Notes under the pieces: generated by a model | What the model saw: the letters and a program-made list of their open reading frames with translations, nothing else | Told to the model about the DNA's origin: nothing | Database searches by the model: none | NCBI RefSeq assembly: GCF_000283515.1 | Contig: NC_015976.1 | Location: 1,736,001 to 1,800,000, forward strand | Direction: 5' to 3' | Length of the DNA: 64,000 nt | Source: Sphingobium sp. SYK-6 | GTDB lineage: Bacteria > Pseudomonadota > Alphaproteobacteria > Sphingomonadales > Sphingomonadaceae | Translations under genes and position numbers: made by a program | Part shown: one piece after another, positions 9,037 to 17,988 of the stretch | How the letters are laid out: every line of letters begins with the position of its first letter | Numbering within the stretch: the first letter of the stretch is position 1

Positions 9037-9735
9037 TCAGTGGCGCCCTTCCAGGGCGACAGATCCGGGCAATGGCGGGCTGGCGTCCAGCACGACGTTG
9101 AAATTGTTGCGACGCACGCTCATGGCGCCATGCACAAGCCGCTGGATGGCCGGCACAGGGCTCAGTGCTTTCACCAGCCTCGATCCCGTCGGCATGGGAA
9201 CCAACCGGACCTGGATATCACGGTAGCCGGCACGTTTCGCCAGATTGCCGAAATTCAGCGGCGTCCATGTGTGAAGATGCTGGTAGTCATTCTCGCGCCA
9301 CGACCGGTGCATCCTCCCGGTCGGCATCTCGCACGGAACCACGAGCCGAATGCGCCCATTCGGCTTCACCACCCGGGCAATCGCCACAAGCACGTCCAAC
9401 GGATAATCCACATGCTCGATGGCATGGAAACTGATGGCCAGATCGAAGCTGCCGGGCGCCAGTTCATCCAGTGACGAAACCACGTCGATTCCCCGTGATC
9501 GGGCAACTTCCGCGGCGGATTCGCCAATTTCGACACCGGCGCGGTAGGAGGCCGGCAGGCGCTCCAATATGCCGCCCGTGCCGCAGCCAAAATCGACCGT
9601 GCGCGCATCGGGGCGGGCGACATCGCCGAACAGGGTGGCGCGTTGCATCTGCACCTTGTCGGTCGCCGCTTCGCCGCGCTGTGCGAGAAAGTGGTCGCCA
9701 CCTTCGCCGGAATAATGTGCGTTCTTCATATTCAT
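9037..9735 (-). CDS. Class I SAM-dependent methyltransferase
   Basis: A 232-residue methyltransferase with a full motif I, DFGCGTGG (48-55), an acidic loop in VEIGES (about 68-73), and FHAIEHVD (103-110), the typical post-II segment of Methyltransf_11/12 enzymes. A second in-frame ATG lies at 9729; the GGGA upstream is better spaced for that codon, so the protein may be two residues shorter. It follows the flippase gene by 22 bp and precedes the second methyltransferase gene by 1 bp. Two adjacent methyltransferases in one polysaccharide operon suggest that two positions or two sugars are methylated; this is inference. Confidence 0.82.
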   Translation of the reverse strand: MNMKNAHYSGEGGDHFLAQRGEAATDKVQMQRATLFGDVARPDARTVDFGCGTGGILERLPASYRAGVEIGESAAEVARSRGIDVVSSLDELAPGSFDLAISFHAIEHVDYPLDVLVAIARVVKPNGRIRLVVPCEMPTGRMHRSWRENDYQHLHTWTPLNFGNLAKRAGYRDIQVRLVPMPTGSRLVKALSPVPAIQRLVHGAMSVRRNNFNVVLDASPPLPGSVALEGRH

Positions 9736-9757
9736 TCCCTTTCAGACCGGTGGTCCT

Positions 9758-11056
9758 TCAGGCCGCTGATCGGAAGCAGGCCCTGAGCACCAGCCAGCTG
9801 GCGCCCCAGATGATTGCGGCAGAAATCACTTGCGCCATCGCGGCGCCGACCATGCCAAGGGACGGCACGGCGACGATCAGGGTCAGCAGGAAGGCGCCGA
9901 TCGCCCACAGGTAGATCTCGAGCAGCCGCGTCGGAGAAATGAAGGCCTGGACGAAGCCGCCAAATGTGGCTGCGGAGAGCATGATGGTCGAGCCGAGCAC
10001 CAGGACGAGGAGCGCGGGCCCCCCAGCTGCGAATTCCGGGCCGAAAGCCAGCCCCAGGAGGAAGCTGCCGAGCAGCCAGGTCCCCAGAATGATGACACTG
10101 CCCGGCACGAGCCCCATCAGGGCCAGCCGTGTCAGCAATGCGCGGGCGCGTACCAAGTCTCTGGTTGCGGCCAGGCGAGAGGTCTCGGTGAAGGTCGCGC
10201 TGGAGATCGCGGCGATCACCTTGCTCATCGGCCCCACGACCTGACGGAGCACGCCGTAAACCCCGACTACGGCCGTGCTCCAGAAATAGCCGAGGACGAA
10301 AACGTCCATGCGCGTGCGCAGGCTGTTGATGGTCGAGGTGCCCCAGGTCGTCCAGCTGTACCTGATGAACTCCGCCATCATGGGGCTGCGCTGCAGGTCC
10401 CCGAGCCTGAAAGAGGGCAGGACGCCGTTTCGCCGCAGGAGGCGAAAGCCCAGGAAAAAATGGAGAAGGTTGGTCAGGGCCAGATTTGCAGCGAAGGCGA
10501 CCAGATAGTGTTCCAGCGGCGCATCGTTCATGTAGAAAACGGCCGAGACGATCAGGTTCAGCGTGGCGCCGATCACCTGCAACAGGCTGACCTTCCCGAA
10601 CGCATCGAACAGCCGAAATACGCCGTTCATGGCGGATATTCCCGAGAGAAACACGGTGAGCGTATAGGCCAGCAGGTAGTGCAGGTAAGGCGTGAGCGCC
10701 GGATTGAGTGACACGAACCACGGCAGGGCAATCAGCGCGATGATACCTCCGACCGCTCCAGCCAGAAGATCCAGCGCGATCGCGATTCCGGTCACGATAT
10801 TCAGCCGCTCCGGCAGGCCATCGGACATCGCCTGCGTGCACAGCCTGATACAGGACTGCTGAGTGCCGAAGGAAACAAATCCGCCCAGGAATGCGACATA
10901 GGCCTGAATGAGGGTGAGAACCCCAAGGCCTTCCGCGCCGAGAGCCCGTGCATTCAGCCAGACGGTTGCGAAAGTGATCAGTGTGGCGGAGCCAGTGCCT
11001 CCGAGCAGTATGAGCAGATTGCGGCGGATCGTGCGGACGAGCGTCTCAACGGTCAT
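9758..11056 (-). CDS. Wzx-type lipid-linked oligosaccharide flippase (MATE/MVF superfamily)
   Basis: A 432-residue membrane protein with about twelve to fourteen hydrophobic helices along its whole length and no other domain. The N-terminus (TIRRNLLILLGGTGSATLIT, then NARALGAEGLGVL) is typical of polysaccharide biosynthesis export proteins, where the first helix is followed by the R-x-L-G-x-x-x-x-G segment. It would move the undecaprenyl-linked repeat unit across the inner membrane for polymerisation. The frame extends upstream to 11164, but the ATG at 11056 gives the family's usual start and leaves 23 bp to the previous stop. Its pairing with a Wzy-like polymerase indicates a Wzx/Wzy-dependent pathway. 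Confidence 0.85.
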   Translation of the reverse strand: MTVETLVRTIRRNLLILLGGTGSATLITFATVWLNARALGAEGLGVLTLIQAYVAFLGGFVSFGTQQSCIRLCTQAMSDGLPERLNIVTGIAIALDLLAGAVGGIIALIALPWFVSLNPALTPYLHYLLAYTLTVFLSGISAMNGVFRLFDAFGKVSLLQVIGATLNLIVSAVFYMNDAPLEHYLVAFAANLALTNLLHFFLGFRLLRRNGVLPSFRLGDLQRSPMMAEFIRYSWTTWGTSTINSLRTRMDVFVLGYFWSTAVVGVYGVLRQVVGPMSKVIAAISSATFTETSRLAATRDLVRARALLTRLALMGLVPGSVIILGTWLLGSFLLGLAFGPEFAAGGPALLVLVLGSTIMLSAATFGGFVQAFISPTRLLEIYLWAIGAFLLTLIVAVPSLGMVGAAMAQVISAAIIWGASWLVLRACFRSAA

Positions 11057-11079
11057 TTGCGGTGTGGCCGGAGGCGTTC

Positions 11080-12054
11080 TCAGGCATTCTCCACCTCCAT
11101 GATCCCGGCGAAATAGGCGACTGTCCGCGCCAGTCCTTCGTCCAGCGGGACGCCCGGTTCCCACTGCAGGGCCCGCCGGGCGAGGCCGATGTCCGGGCAG
11201 CGCTGGGTCGGATCGTCCTGGGGGAGGGGGTGGAAGGAGAGCGTGGAGCGGGAGTTGGTGAGGGCGATCACTTTCTCGGCAAGTTCGATCATGGTGAACT
11301 CGCCCGGATTGCCGAGATTGACCGGGCCGGTGAAGCCCTCCGGACTGTCCATGAGCCGCAGGAAGCCTTCGACCAGATCGTCCACATAGCAGAAGGAACG
11401 GGTCTGGGTGCCGTCACCGTAGATGGTGATGTCTTGCCCGCGCAGGGCCTGCACGATGAAGTTCGAGACCACCCGCCCGTCATTGGGATGCATGCGCGGG
11501 CCATAAGTGTTGAAGATGCGGGCGACCTTGATGTCGAGCCCGAGCTGGCGATGATAATCGAAGAACAGCGTCTCCGCGCAGCGCTTGCCTTCGTCATAGC
11601 AGGAGCGGATGCCGACCGAATTCACATTGCCCCAGTAATCCTCGCGCTGGGGATGGACGGTGGGGTCGCCATAGACTTCCGATGTCGAGGCCTGGAAGAT
11701 CCGGCAGCCGAGGCGCTTGGCCAGTCCCAGCATGTTGATGGCGCCATGGACGGACGTCTTCGTCGTCTGCACGGGGTCATGCTGGTAATGGATGGGCGCG
11801 GCGGGGCAGGCGAGATTGTAGATCTCGTCCACTTCCACATAGAGCGGGAACGTGACGTCATGCCGCAGGAACTCGAAGCGGGGATTGGCATGGAGATGCT
11901 CGATGTTCCGCTTGGTGCCGGTGAACAGATTGTCGACGCACAGCACCTCGTCGCCCCGTTCGAGAAGCCGGTCGATAAGATGCGACCCGAGGAAACCGGC
12001 GCCGCCGGTCACGAGGATGCGCTTGCGGGAATCGTAAAGGCGTTTCTGGGACAT
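11080..12054 (-). CDS. UDP-glucuronate decarboxylase (UDP-xylose synthase), NAD-dependent
   Basis: A 324-residue short-chain dehydrogenase/epimerase-type enzyme. [10 protein letters not shown] (16-25) is the NAD-binding loop, VDNLFTGTK (40-48) the adenosine-ribose region, and Tyr153/Lys157 in [11 protein letters not shown] the catalytic pair. The sequence around [22 protein letters not shown] closely follows UDP-glucuronic acid decarboxylases rather than UDP-glucose 4-epimerases. It would convert UDP-glucuronate, made by the neighbouring Ugd, to UDP-xylose, a donor for one of the GT4 enzymes. ATG 12054 is a normal start. It lacks the formyltransferase domain of ArnA and is therefore the UXS form. 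Confidence 0.9.
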   Translation of the reverse strand: MSQKRLYDSRKRILVTGGAGFLGSHLIDRLLERGDEVLCVDNLFTGTKRNIEHLHANPRFEFLRHDVTFPLYVEVDEIYNLACPAAPIHYQHDPVQTTKTSVHGAINMLGLAKRLGCRIFQASTSEVYGDPTVHPQREDYWGNVNSVGIRSCYDEGKRCAETLFFDYHRQLGLDIKVARIFNTYGPRMHPNDGRVVSNFIVQALRGQDITIYGDGTQTRSFCYVDDLVEGFLRLMDSPEGFTGPVNLGNPGEFTMIELAEKVIALTNSRSTLSFHPLPQDDPTQRCPDIGLARRALQWEPGVPLDEGLARTVAYFAGIMEVENA

Positions 12055-12155
12055 GGCCTGCTCTTTGGTGAGGAGGATGATTGCGTGCGTGGGACGGGGC
12101 GGTCGCCGGGGGGCGAGCGCGTCGGTCGTGAAAAGGATGGCCGGTCAGCGGGCTT

Positions 12156-13460
12156 TCAGCGGCCGATGCCTTCGTAGGCGCGGAAGCCGGCCGCGATCGC
12201 GTCTCCCGGCTCATAGATATTGCGCAGGTCGGCCATCAGCGGAGTGGCCATCGTGTCCGCCAGCCGCTTGAGGTCGAGGGCGCGGAATTCGTTCCATTCG
12301 GTGAGGATCAGGAGGCAATCCGCCCGCGCCGCGGCGGCATAGGGATCATCGAACCAGGCTGCGCCCGGGAGCATGGCCGCTCCTTCCTTGCGGCCATGCG
12401 GGTCGACGATACGTACCGATGCGCCCGCGCCGACGAGGGCCGGCACGATGGTGAGCGATGGCGCGTCCCGCATGTCGTCCGTGCCCGGCTTGAAGGTCAC
12501 GCCGAGAACCGCCACCGTCTTGCCGTTGACGGAGCCACCGCACAGATCGAGCACCTTGTCGATCATCCGCCGCTTGGTGAGGTCATTGACCGCGATCACC
12601 GTCTCGGTGATCCGCTGGGGAACGCCATGTTCCTGGCCGATGCGGGCGAGCGCCGAAGTGTCCTTGGGGAAGCAGGAGCCGCCATAGCCCGGCCCGGCAT
12701 GGAGGAACTTGTTGCCGATCCGGCCGTCCAGGCCCATCCCGCGGGACACGGCCTTCACGTCCGCGCCGACCCGCTCGCAGAGCGCGGCGATCTCGTTGAT
12801 GAAACTGATCTTCGCGGCCAGGAAGGCATTGGCGGCATATTTGATCATCTCGGCGGATTCGAGGTCGGTATAGACGATCGGGAAATCGCGCAGATAAAGG
12901 GGACGGTAGATGTCGCCCATGATCGCCCGGGCCCGCTCGCTCTCCACGCCGACGACCACCCGATCAGGCTTCATGAAGTCCTCGATGGCAGCGCCCTCGC
13001 GAAGGAACTCCGGATTGGATGCCACGTCGAACGCGGCTTGCGGGTTCGCGGCGCGGATCGCTGCCTCGACCTTGCGGTTCGTCCCGACGGGAACGGTGGA
13101 CTTGGTGACCACCACGGCATAGCCGGTCAGGGCACGCGCGATGTCCTGCGCCGCAGCCATCACATAAGTGAGGTCGGCATGGCCATCGCCGCGCCGGGTG
13201 GGGGTGCCCACCGCGATGAAGACCGCATCGGCGCCGTCCACCGCCTCATCGAGATCCGTGGTGAAGCGCAGCCGCCCGGCAGCGACATTGCGGGCCATGA
13301 CGGCATCGAGGCCCGGCTCGTAGATGGGGACGTCCCCATTCTCCAGCATGGCGATCTTTTCAGGAACCCGGTCCACACAGACGACGTCGTGGCCGAAATC
13401 GGAGAAACATACCCCGGAAACGAGACCGACATATCCCGTTCCGATCATCGCAATTTTCAT
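12156..13460 (-). CDS. ugd: UDP-glucose 6-dehydrogenase
   Basis: A 434-residue enzyme that oxidises UDP-glucose twice to UDP-glucuronate using NAD+. The N-terminal NAD-binding motif is GTGYVG (7-12). STVPVGTNRKVE and NPEFLREG are conserved in the family. The nucleophilic cysteine is Cys263 in GPGYGGSCFPKD. The length is typical for bacterial Ugd. It is the first biosynthetic gene of the minus-strand polysaccharide operon and feeds the decarboxylase downstream after a 101 bp gap. The ATG at 13460 has an AAGGGTAAG site upstream. The 195 bp between it and the regulator gene probably carries the operon promoter, but I cannot point to boxes there. Confidence 0.95.
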   Translation of the reverse strand: MKIAMIGTGYVGLVSGVCFSDFGHDVVCVDRVPEKIAMLENGDVPIYEPGLDAVMARNVAAGRLRFTTDLDEAVDGADAVFIAVGTPTRRGDGHADLTYVMAAAQDIARALTGYAVVVTKSTVPVGTNRKVEAAIRAANPQAAFDVASNPEFLREGAAIEDFMKPDRVVVGVESERARAIMGDIYRPLYLRDFPIVYTDLESAEMIKYAANAFLAAKISFINEIAALCERVGADVKAVSRGMGLDGRIGNKFLHAGPGYGGSCFPKDTSALARIGQEHGVPQRITETVIAVNDLTKRRMIDKVLDLCGGSVNGKTVAVLGVTFKPGTDDMRDAPSLTIVPALVGAGASVRIVDPHGRKEGAAMLPGAAWFDDPYAAAARADCLLILTEWNEFRALDLKRLADTMATPLMADLRNIYEPGDAIAAGFRAYEGIGR

Positions 13461-13620
13461 GTCTTACCCTTGTCGTGACGTTCAGTGGCTTCCCGGCACC
13501 AGTCCGCCCCGCCGCGTGGCGCAGCGTTCATCGGACCGGGCACGGAGCCGGTGCTGGAGAAACATGTCGTGAGGCGCTCCCGGGCAGGAGAGCCAGGCAG
13601 CGGGCTGCCGGAGGGATCGT

Positions 13621-13637
13621 CCGCCCCTTGGGGGCGG
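13621..13637 (-). terminator. GC hairpin downstream of the MarR-type regulator gene
   Basis: CCGCCCC (13621-13627) and GGGGCGG (13631-13637) form a perfect 7-bp stem with a 3-base loop, 19 bp after the stop of the regulator gene on the minus strand. No T-run follows in that direction, so it is at best a weak terminator or a pause/processing hairpin in front of the ugd operon. Confidence 0.3.
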
Positions 13638-13655
13638 TCTGGCAGGCGTGAAGGT

Positions 13656-14015
13656 TCAGTCCCCGGAGGACGGGGGTTCGCCGAACTCGCCTTGCAATTG
13701 CTCAAGCTCGGCCTTGATCGCTTCATATTCGGTCATCTTGCGCTCGATGAAGCGGACCGCGAGGTTCGCGCGATGCGCGATCCCCTCGGGAGTCAGCACG
13801 TAGACATAACCGAGCTTGTTCTTCGACGCCTTGAAGTTGGCGAGCTTGACATGGCCTTTGTCGAGCAGGGCGCGAACACAGTAATTGACCGCGCCAAGGC
13901 TGACACCCAGTTCCTCGGCGATCTCGCGTTGCGAGGCATCCGGCCGCTTCTCGATAAGGCGGAGAATCCGGAACTGCGCTTCGTCGCGTTGACGATCAGC
14001 TTTGCTATTTGGCAT
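13656..14015 (-). CDS. MarR family EPS-associated transcriptional regulator
   Basis: A 119-residue winged-helix DNA-binding protein. FRILRLIEKRPDASQREIAE begins the winged-helix domain, with ELGVSLGAVNYCVRALLDKG as helix-turn-helix. A coiled-coil-like C-terminus (RFIERKMTEYEAIKAELEQL) probably forms the dimer. This arrangement and the position at the head of an exopolysaccharide locus fit the MarR_EPS family. Two starts are possible: TTG 14042 or ATG 14015. I chose ATG 14015 because it gives the family's usual N-terminus just before the first helix. It lies upstream of ugd in the same direction and probably controls the polysaccharide operon and itself. Whether it represses or activates is not visible. 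Confidence 0.85.
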   Translation of the reverse strand: MPNSKADRQRDEAQFRILRLIEKRPDASQREIAEELGVSLGAVNYCVRALLDKGHVKLANFKASKNKLGYVYVLTPEGIAHRANLAVRFIERKMTEYEAIKAELEQLQGEFGEPPSSGD

Positions 14016-14111
14016 GGTGCGGATCAGCCAGGAGCGGAGCAAAGCTACCGCACGGCGGGTGAATGAGACCCTTCCGCAATCTGTTCGTAAAGCGAGCAGG
14101 CTGAGCCCTCT

Positions 14112-14127
14112 CGTTCATGCGTGAACG
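14112..14127. promoter_or_regulatory. Inverted repeat upstream of the EPS regulator, possible operator
   Basis: CGTTCA (14112-14117) and TGAACG (14122-14127) form 6-bp arms around a 4-base centre, about 97 bp upstream of the regulator's ATG in the otherwise gene-free stretch 14043-14283. A dyad of this size suits a MarR-type dimer. I found no second copy in front of ugd, so the assignment is weak. Confidence 0.3.
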
Positions 14128-14283
14128 CTAATCGATTCGCGCGGATTCGGAAAGCCCTTTTTCGTGTGGGCGACATTTTCTGTCAGCCTGTCTCCCGTTC
14201 GCGGTCCTTGCGGTCGCGCGAACGGGGAAAGGAATATTTGCTGCGCCGCCAAAAGCAGGTCGCGGAAAAGGGGGAGCGTGGGG

Positions 14284-15060
14284 TCAGCGCCCCGTCCAGG
14301 TCGGCGGCCGTTTCTCGATGAAGGCGGACATGCCCTCGGCCTTGTCCTGCGTCGAGGCGAGCAACTGGAACAGGCGCCGCTCGTTCACAAGCCCTTGCGA
14401 AAGCGAGGTTTCGAAGGCGACATTGACCAGTTCCTTGTTCGCGATCGCCGCGAGTGGCGGCATGGCGGCGATGGCTTTCGCCGTCGACAGCGCTTCGTCG
14501 AGCAGATCGGCCGCCGGCACCACGCGGGCGACGAGGCCGGCGCGTTCGGCCTCAGCCGCGTCCATGCGGCGGCCGGTCAGGCACATTTCCATCGCCTTGG
14601 CCTTGCCCAGCGCGCGCGTGAGGCGCTGCGATCCGCCCATGCCCGGCGCGACGCCGAGCGTGATTTCCGGCTGGCCGAACTTCGCGGTGTCGGCAGCGAT
14701 GATGAAGTCCGCCATCATCGCGAGCTCGCACCCGCCGCCGAGCGCGAAGCCGGCGACGGCGGCGATCCAGGGCTTGCGCGTCGCGCAAACGCGCGTGTTC
14801 CATTCCGCATAGAGTTCCGCAGCAAACATGTCTGCGCCGGACTTGTCGGCCATCTCCTTGATGTCCGCACCGGCCGCAAATGCCTTCTCGCTGCCCGTGA
14901 CGACCAGGCAGCGCTGGCCGGGATCGGCATCATAAGCCGCCATGACATCGATCAGATCGGCGAGGACCTGGCTGTTCAGGGCATTGAGGGCTTGCGGACG
15001 ATTGAGCGTGACCAGCGTGACAGCGTCGTGTCGTTCCACAAGGATCGTTTCGTAGCTCAT
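14284..15060 (-). CDS. Enoyl-CoA hydratase (crotonase family)
   Basis: A 258-residue crotonase-fold enzyme that would hydrate trans-2-enoyl-CoA in beta-oxidation. The oxyanion-hole segments are visible as [11 protein letters not shown] (60-70) and [14 protein letters not shown] (105-118). Both catalytic glutamates are present: Glu112 (GGGCE) and Glu132 (GQPE), 20 residues apart as in the well-studied mitochondrial enzyme. The frame extends upstream to 15177, but ATG 15060 follows a GGGAG site and gives the family's usual N-terminus. It stands alone between the polysaccharide locus and hslU, with no other beta-oxidation gene nearby. Acyl-chain preference cannot be read. Confidence 0.9.
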   Translation of the reverse strand: MSYETILVERHDAVTLVTLNRPQALNALNSQVLADLIDVMAAYDADPGQRCLVVTGSEKAFAAGADIKEMADKSGADMFAAELYAEWNTRVCATRKPWIAAVAGFALGGGCELAMMADFIIAADTAKFGQPEITLGVAPGMGGSQRLTRALGKAKAMEMCLTGRRMDAAEAERAGLVARVVPAADLLDEALSTAKAIAAMPPLAAIANKELVNVAFETSLSQGLVNERRLFQLLASTQDKAEGMSAFIEKRPPTWTGR

Positions 15061-15273
15061 GACTGCATCTCCCTTGGTGGCATGGGCGAGCCGGTGGCGG
15101 GGCATCTTCCTGCGACAAGCGACTGACCGGTCTTGCCCGCCGATGCAAGGAATGGATCGGCAAGGCCGGGGCCGCAAGCCCGGGAATGGATGAGCCGCCC
15201 CTGTCCTTGCCCTTGATGGCCGGACCGCGAACGCGCGCTGCCCGGCCAGCCATGAGCCCGAGGAGGCGCCTCG

Positions 15274-16575
15274 TTACAGGATATATTTGGAGAGGTCGGT
15301 GTCCTTCGCGATGCCGGAAAGCTGACGCTCGACATAATCGGCATCGATACGGATGCTCTCGCCCGCGCGGCTGTCCGCCTCGAAGCTCACATCCTCGAAC
15401 AGTTTCTCCATCACCGTCTGCAGGCGGCGGGCACCGATATTCTCGACCTGCTCGTTCACGCTGGCGGCGATCCGCGCAATGGCCCGGATACCGTCCGGCG
15501 CGAGGTCGACCGTGACGCCCTCCGTCGCCAGCAACGCGGCATATTGCTCGGGCAGGGAGGCCTTGGTGTCGGAAAGGATCGCGATGAAATCCTCTTCGGT
15601 CAGGCCCTTCAGCTCGACACGGATGGGGAGGCGGCCCTGCAATTCCGGCAGGAGATCGCTCGGCTTGGCGACGTGGAACGCGCCGGACGCGATGAACAGG
15701 ATATGGTCCGTCTTGAGCGGGCCATATTTGGTGGCGACCGTCGTGCCCTCGATGAGCGGCAGCAGGTCGCGCTGCACGCCCTCGCGGCTCACCGATCCGC
15801 CGCGCACGTCGCTGACAGCGATCTTGTCGATCTCGTCGAGGAACACGATGCCGTTCTGCTCCGCCGAGGCGATGGCGACGCGGGCGACGTCATCCTGGTC
15901 GAGGCGCTTGTCCTGCTCCTCCTCGACCAGCTTGTCCCAGGCATCGGCCACGCGCATCTTGCGGCGCTTGCGCTGCTGCTGGCCCAGCGCCTTGGACATC
16001 ATGTCCGAGAGATTGATCATGCCGACATTGCCGCCCATGCCGGGGATTTCCATCGGCATGGAGGGGCTGTCGGCGACCTCGACCTCCACTTCCACGTCGT
16101 TCATCTGGTTGCCCTCGATGCGCTGGCGGAAGGAGAGGCGAGTGGCCTCGCTTGCTTCCTTGCCGGTGAGGGCATCGAGCAGGCGGCCCATCGCTGCCTC
16201 GGACGCGGCGTCGCGCACGGCCTCCCGGCGGCGCTCGCGCTCCAGGCGCACGGCTTCCTCGACGAGATCGCGCACGATCTGCTCGACGTCGCGGCCGACA
16301 TAACCCACCTCGGTGAACTTGGTGGCTTCGACCTTGATGAACGGCGCATCCGCGAGCTTCGCGAGACGCCGGCTGATCTCGGTCTTGCCGCAGCCGGTGG
16401 GGCCGATCATCAGGATGTTCTTGGGCGTGACCTCGTCGCGCAGCTCGGGCGCCAGCTTCTGCCGGCGCCAGCGATTGCGCAGGGCGACGGCCACGGCGCG
16501 CTTGGCGTCGGCCTGACCGATGATGTGGGAATCAAGCGCCGCGACGATGGCTTTGGGCGTGAGATTGTCGTTCAT
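15274..16575 (-). CDS. hslU: ATP-dependent protease ATPase subunit HslU
   Basis: A 433-residue AAA+ unfoldase that feeds substrates to the HslV peptidase. The Walker A motif is GPTGCGKT (58-65). The family-specific GYVGRDVE pore segment is at 91-98, and Walker B is FLDEID (245-250). The variable I-domain spans roughly 110-230. The C-terminus ends in SKYIL, the tail that docks into HslV in characterised complexes. The frame opens at 16635, but ATG 16575 gives the canonical start. The gene follows hslV in the same direction after 110 bp, so the two are probably cotranscribed. Confidence 0.97.
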   Translation of the reverse strand: MNDNLTPKAIVAALDSHIIGQADAKRAVAVALRNRWRRQKLAPELRDEVTPKNILMIGPTGCGKTEISRRLAKLADAPFIKVEATKFTEVGYVGRDVEQIVRDLVEEAVRLERERRREAVRDAASEAAMGRLLDALTGKEASEATRLSFRQRIEGNQMNDVEVEVEVADSPSMPMEIPGMGGNVGMINLSDMMSKALGQQQRKRRKMRVADAWDKLVEEEQDKRLDQDDVARVAIASAEQNGIVFLDEIDKIAVSDVRGGSVSREGVQRDLLPLIEGTTVATKYGPLKTDHILFIASGAFHVAKPSDLLPELQGRLPIRVELKGLTEEDFIAILSDTKASLPEQYAALLATEGVTVDLAPDGIRAIARIAASVNEQVENIGARRLQTVMEKLFEDVSFEADSRAGESIRIDADYVERQLSGIAKDTDLSKYIL

Positions 16576-16685
16576 GTCTGTCTCTTGTCTGTCGTCATTC
16601 CGACGGGTGCGGGGAGGCGGGGCGGGGATCGCCAAGGCGGCGTCGTCCGGTCCGAATGCCCGCGCACCGGGGATGCGGGGAGGGG

Positions 16686-17252
16686 TCAGGTGGTGCTGTC
16701 CAGCGTCTCGATGGTCAGGCTGCCATTGGTGTAAACGCAGATGTCGGCGGCGATGCCCATGGCCTTGCGCGCCAGCGTCTCGGCATCCGGTTCATATTCC
16801 TTGAGCGCGCGGGCGGCAGCGAGCGCGTAGTTTCCGCCCGATCCGATGGCGGCGATGCCCTCCACGGGCTCGAGCACGTCGCCATTGCCGGTGAGGATCA
16901 GCGTCGTCTCCTTGTCCGCGACGATCATCATCGCCTCGAGATTGCGCAAGTAGCGGTCGGTCCGCCAGTCTTTCGCCAGCTCCACGGCCGAGCGCATGAG
17001 CTGGCCGCCATGGCGCTCCAGCTTGCTTTCCAGCCGCTCGAAGAGCGTGAAGGCGTCAGCGGTGGCGCCCGCGAAACCGCCGATCACGCTGCCATCGTGC
17101 AGGCGGCGCACCTTGCGGGCGTTGGGCTTCATCACTGTCTGGCCCATCGAGACCTGGCCGTCGCCGATGACGACGACCTTGCCGGAAGAGCGGACGGAGA
17201 GGATGGTGGTGCCATGCCAGACCGGCATGGCGCGGTGGTCGGAAGCGGTCAT
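16686..17252 (-). CDS. hslV: ATP-dependent protease subunit HslV
   Basis: A 188-residue threonine peptidase of the bacterial proteasome-like HslUV complex. [10 protein letters not shown] places the catalytic Thr at residue 15, to be exposed by removal of a 14-residue propeptide. [28 protein letters not shown] and [14 protein letters not shown] are family signatures. I selected ATG 17252; ATG 17228 is the alternative. Neither has a clear Shine-Dalgarno sequence. A heat-shock-like promoter candidate ends only 8 bp before ATG 17252, so the message could be leaderless. Confidence 0.95.
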   Translation of the reverse strand: MTASDHRAMPVWHGTTILSVRSSGKVVVIGDGQVSMGQTVMKPNARKVRRLHDGSVIGGFAGATADAFTLFERLESKLERHGGQLMRSAVELAKDWRTDRYLRNLEAMMIVADKETTLILTGNGDVLEPVEGIAAIGSGGNYALAAARALKEYEPDAETLARKAMGIAADICVYTNGSLTIETLDSTT

Positions 17253-17260
17253 GGTCGGCG

Positions 17261-17289
17261 ATATGGGTGAGTGATGGCTCCAGCGCAAG
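17261..17289 (-). promoter_or_regulatory. Candidate sigma-32-type promoter of hslVU
   Basis: Read on the minus strand, CTTG (17289-17286) and CCCATAT (17267-17261) are separated by 18 bases. This resembles the alphaproteobacterial heat-shock pattern CTTG-N17/18-CYTATNT with one mismatch, and the -10 also resembles CCCATNT. hslVU is a classical heat-shock operon. The -10 lies only 8 bp before the hslV ATG, which would require a leaderless transcript or the downstream ATG, so confidence is limited. Confidence 0.35.
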
Positions 17290-17396
17290 CGGCCGGGCAT
17301 CCGCTATCGAGGGCCGCGCCCGGCGAGCCAGCGAAATCGGGAGAGCCGCTTCGAAGGGGATGACAGGCGCGTGCCCCCACCTTATGGGCCCCGGCC

Positions 17397-17936
17397 ATGC
17401 CGCCCGCCGATCCCAATGCGCCTCTGCGCCCCCTGCCGTTCCTGATCTTCAGTTCCCGCTGGCTCCAGCTCCCGCTCTACCTCGGGCTGATCGTGGCGCA
17501 GTGCGTCTATGTGTTCCTGTTCCTGAAGGAATTGTGGCACCTGATCCTCCACGCCTTCGAGTTCACCGAGCAGCAGATCATGCTTGTCGTGCTCGGGCTG
17601 ATCGACGTGGTGATGATCTCCAACCTGCTCATCATGGTGATCGTGGGCGGTTACGAAACCTTCGTCTCGCGGCTCGGCCTGCAGGGCCATCGCGACCAGC
17701 CGGAATGGCTCAGCCACGTCAATGCCGGCATCCTCAAGGTGAAGCTCGCCATGGCGATCATCGGCATTTCGTCGATCCACCTGCTGCGGACGTTCATCGA
17801 GGCCAATGCCATCGGGACCGCCAATGCACGCGTCACGCCGGAGGGCGTGATGTGGCAGACGATCATCCATGGCATGTTCATCGTCTCGGCGATCGGCATC
17901 GCCTATGTCGACCGGATGACCCAGCACAAGCACTGA
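17397..17936 (+). CDS. YqhA-like UPF0114/TIGR00645 membrane protein
   Basis: A 179-residue inner-membrane protein matching the UPF0114 (YqhA) family. It opens with FSSRWLQLPLYLGLIVAQ and has three to four hydrophobic helices, with the conserved stretches GLIDVVMISNLLIMVIVGGYE and WLSHVNAGILKVKLAMAIIG. HGMFIVSAIGIAYVDRM forms the final helix before a short basic tail. Its function is not known in any organism I can name with confidence. It is divergently arranged with hslV (144 bp between starts) and convergent with the DUF389 gene. No clear Shine-Dalgarno sequence precedes the ATG. Confidence 0.88.
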   Translation: MPPADPNAPLRPLPFLIFSSRWLQLPLYLGLIVAQCVYVFLFLKELWHLILHAFEFTEQQIMLVVLGLIDVVMISNLLIMVIVGGYETFVSRLGLQGHRDQPEWLSHVNAGILKVKLAMAIIGISSIHLLRTFIEANAIGTANARVTPEGVMWQTIIHGMFIVSAIGIAYVDRMTQHKH

Positions 17937-17988
17937 GACGCGGCGCGGGGAGAAACGAACGCTCCTCGCGACCTGCCGCCTCCATCTT

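Noticed and set aside
9732..10841. A 369-codon minus-strand frame inside the flippase gene
   Set aside because: Another frame of the same strand; the flippase frame (9758-11056) has the membrane helices and family pattern.
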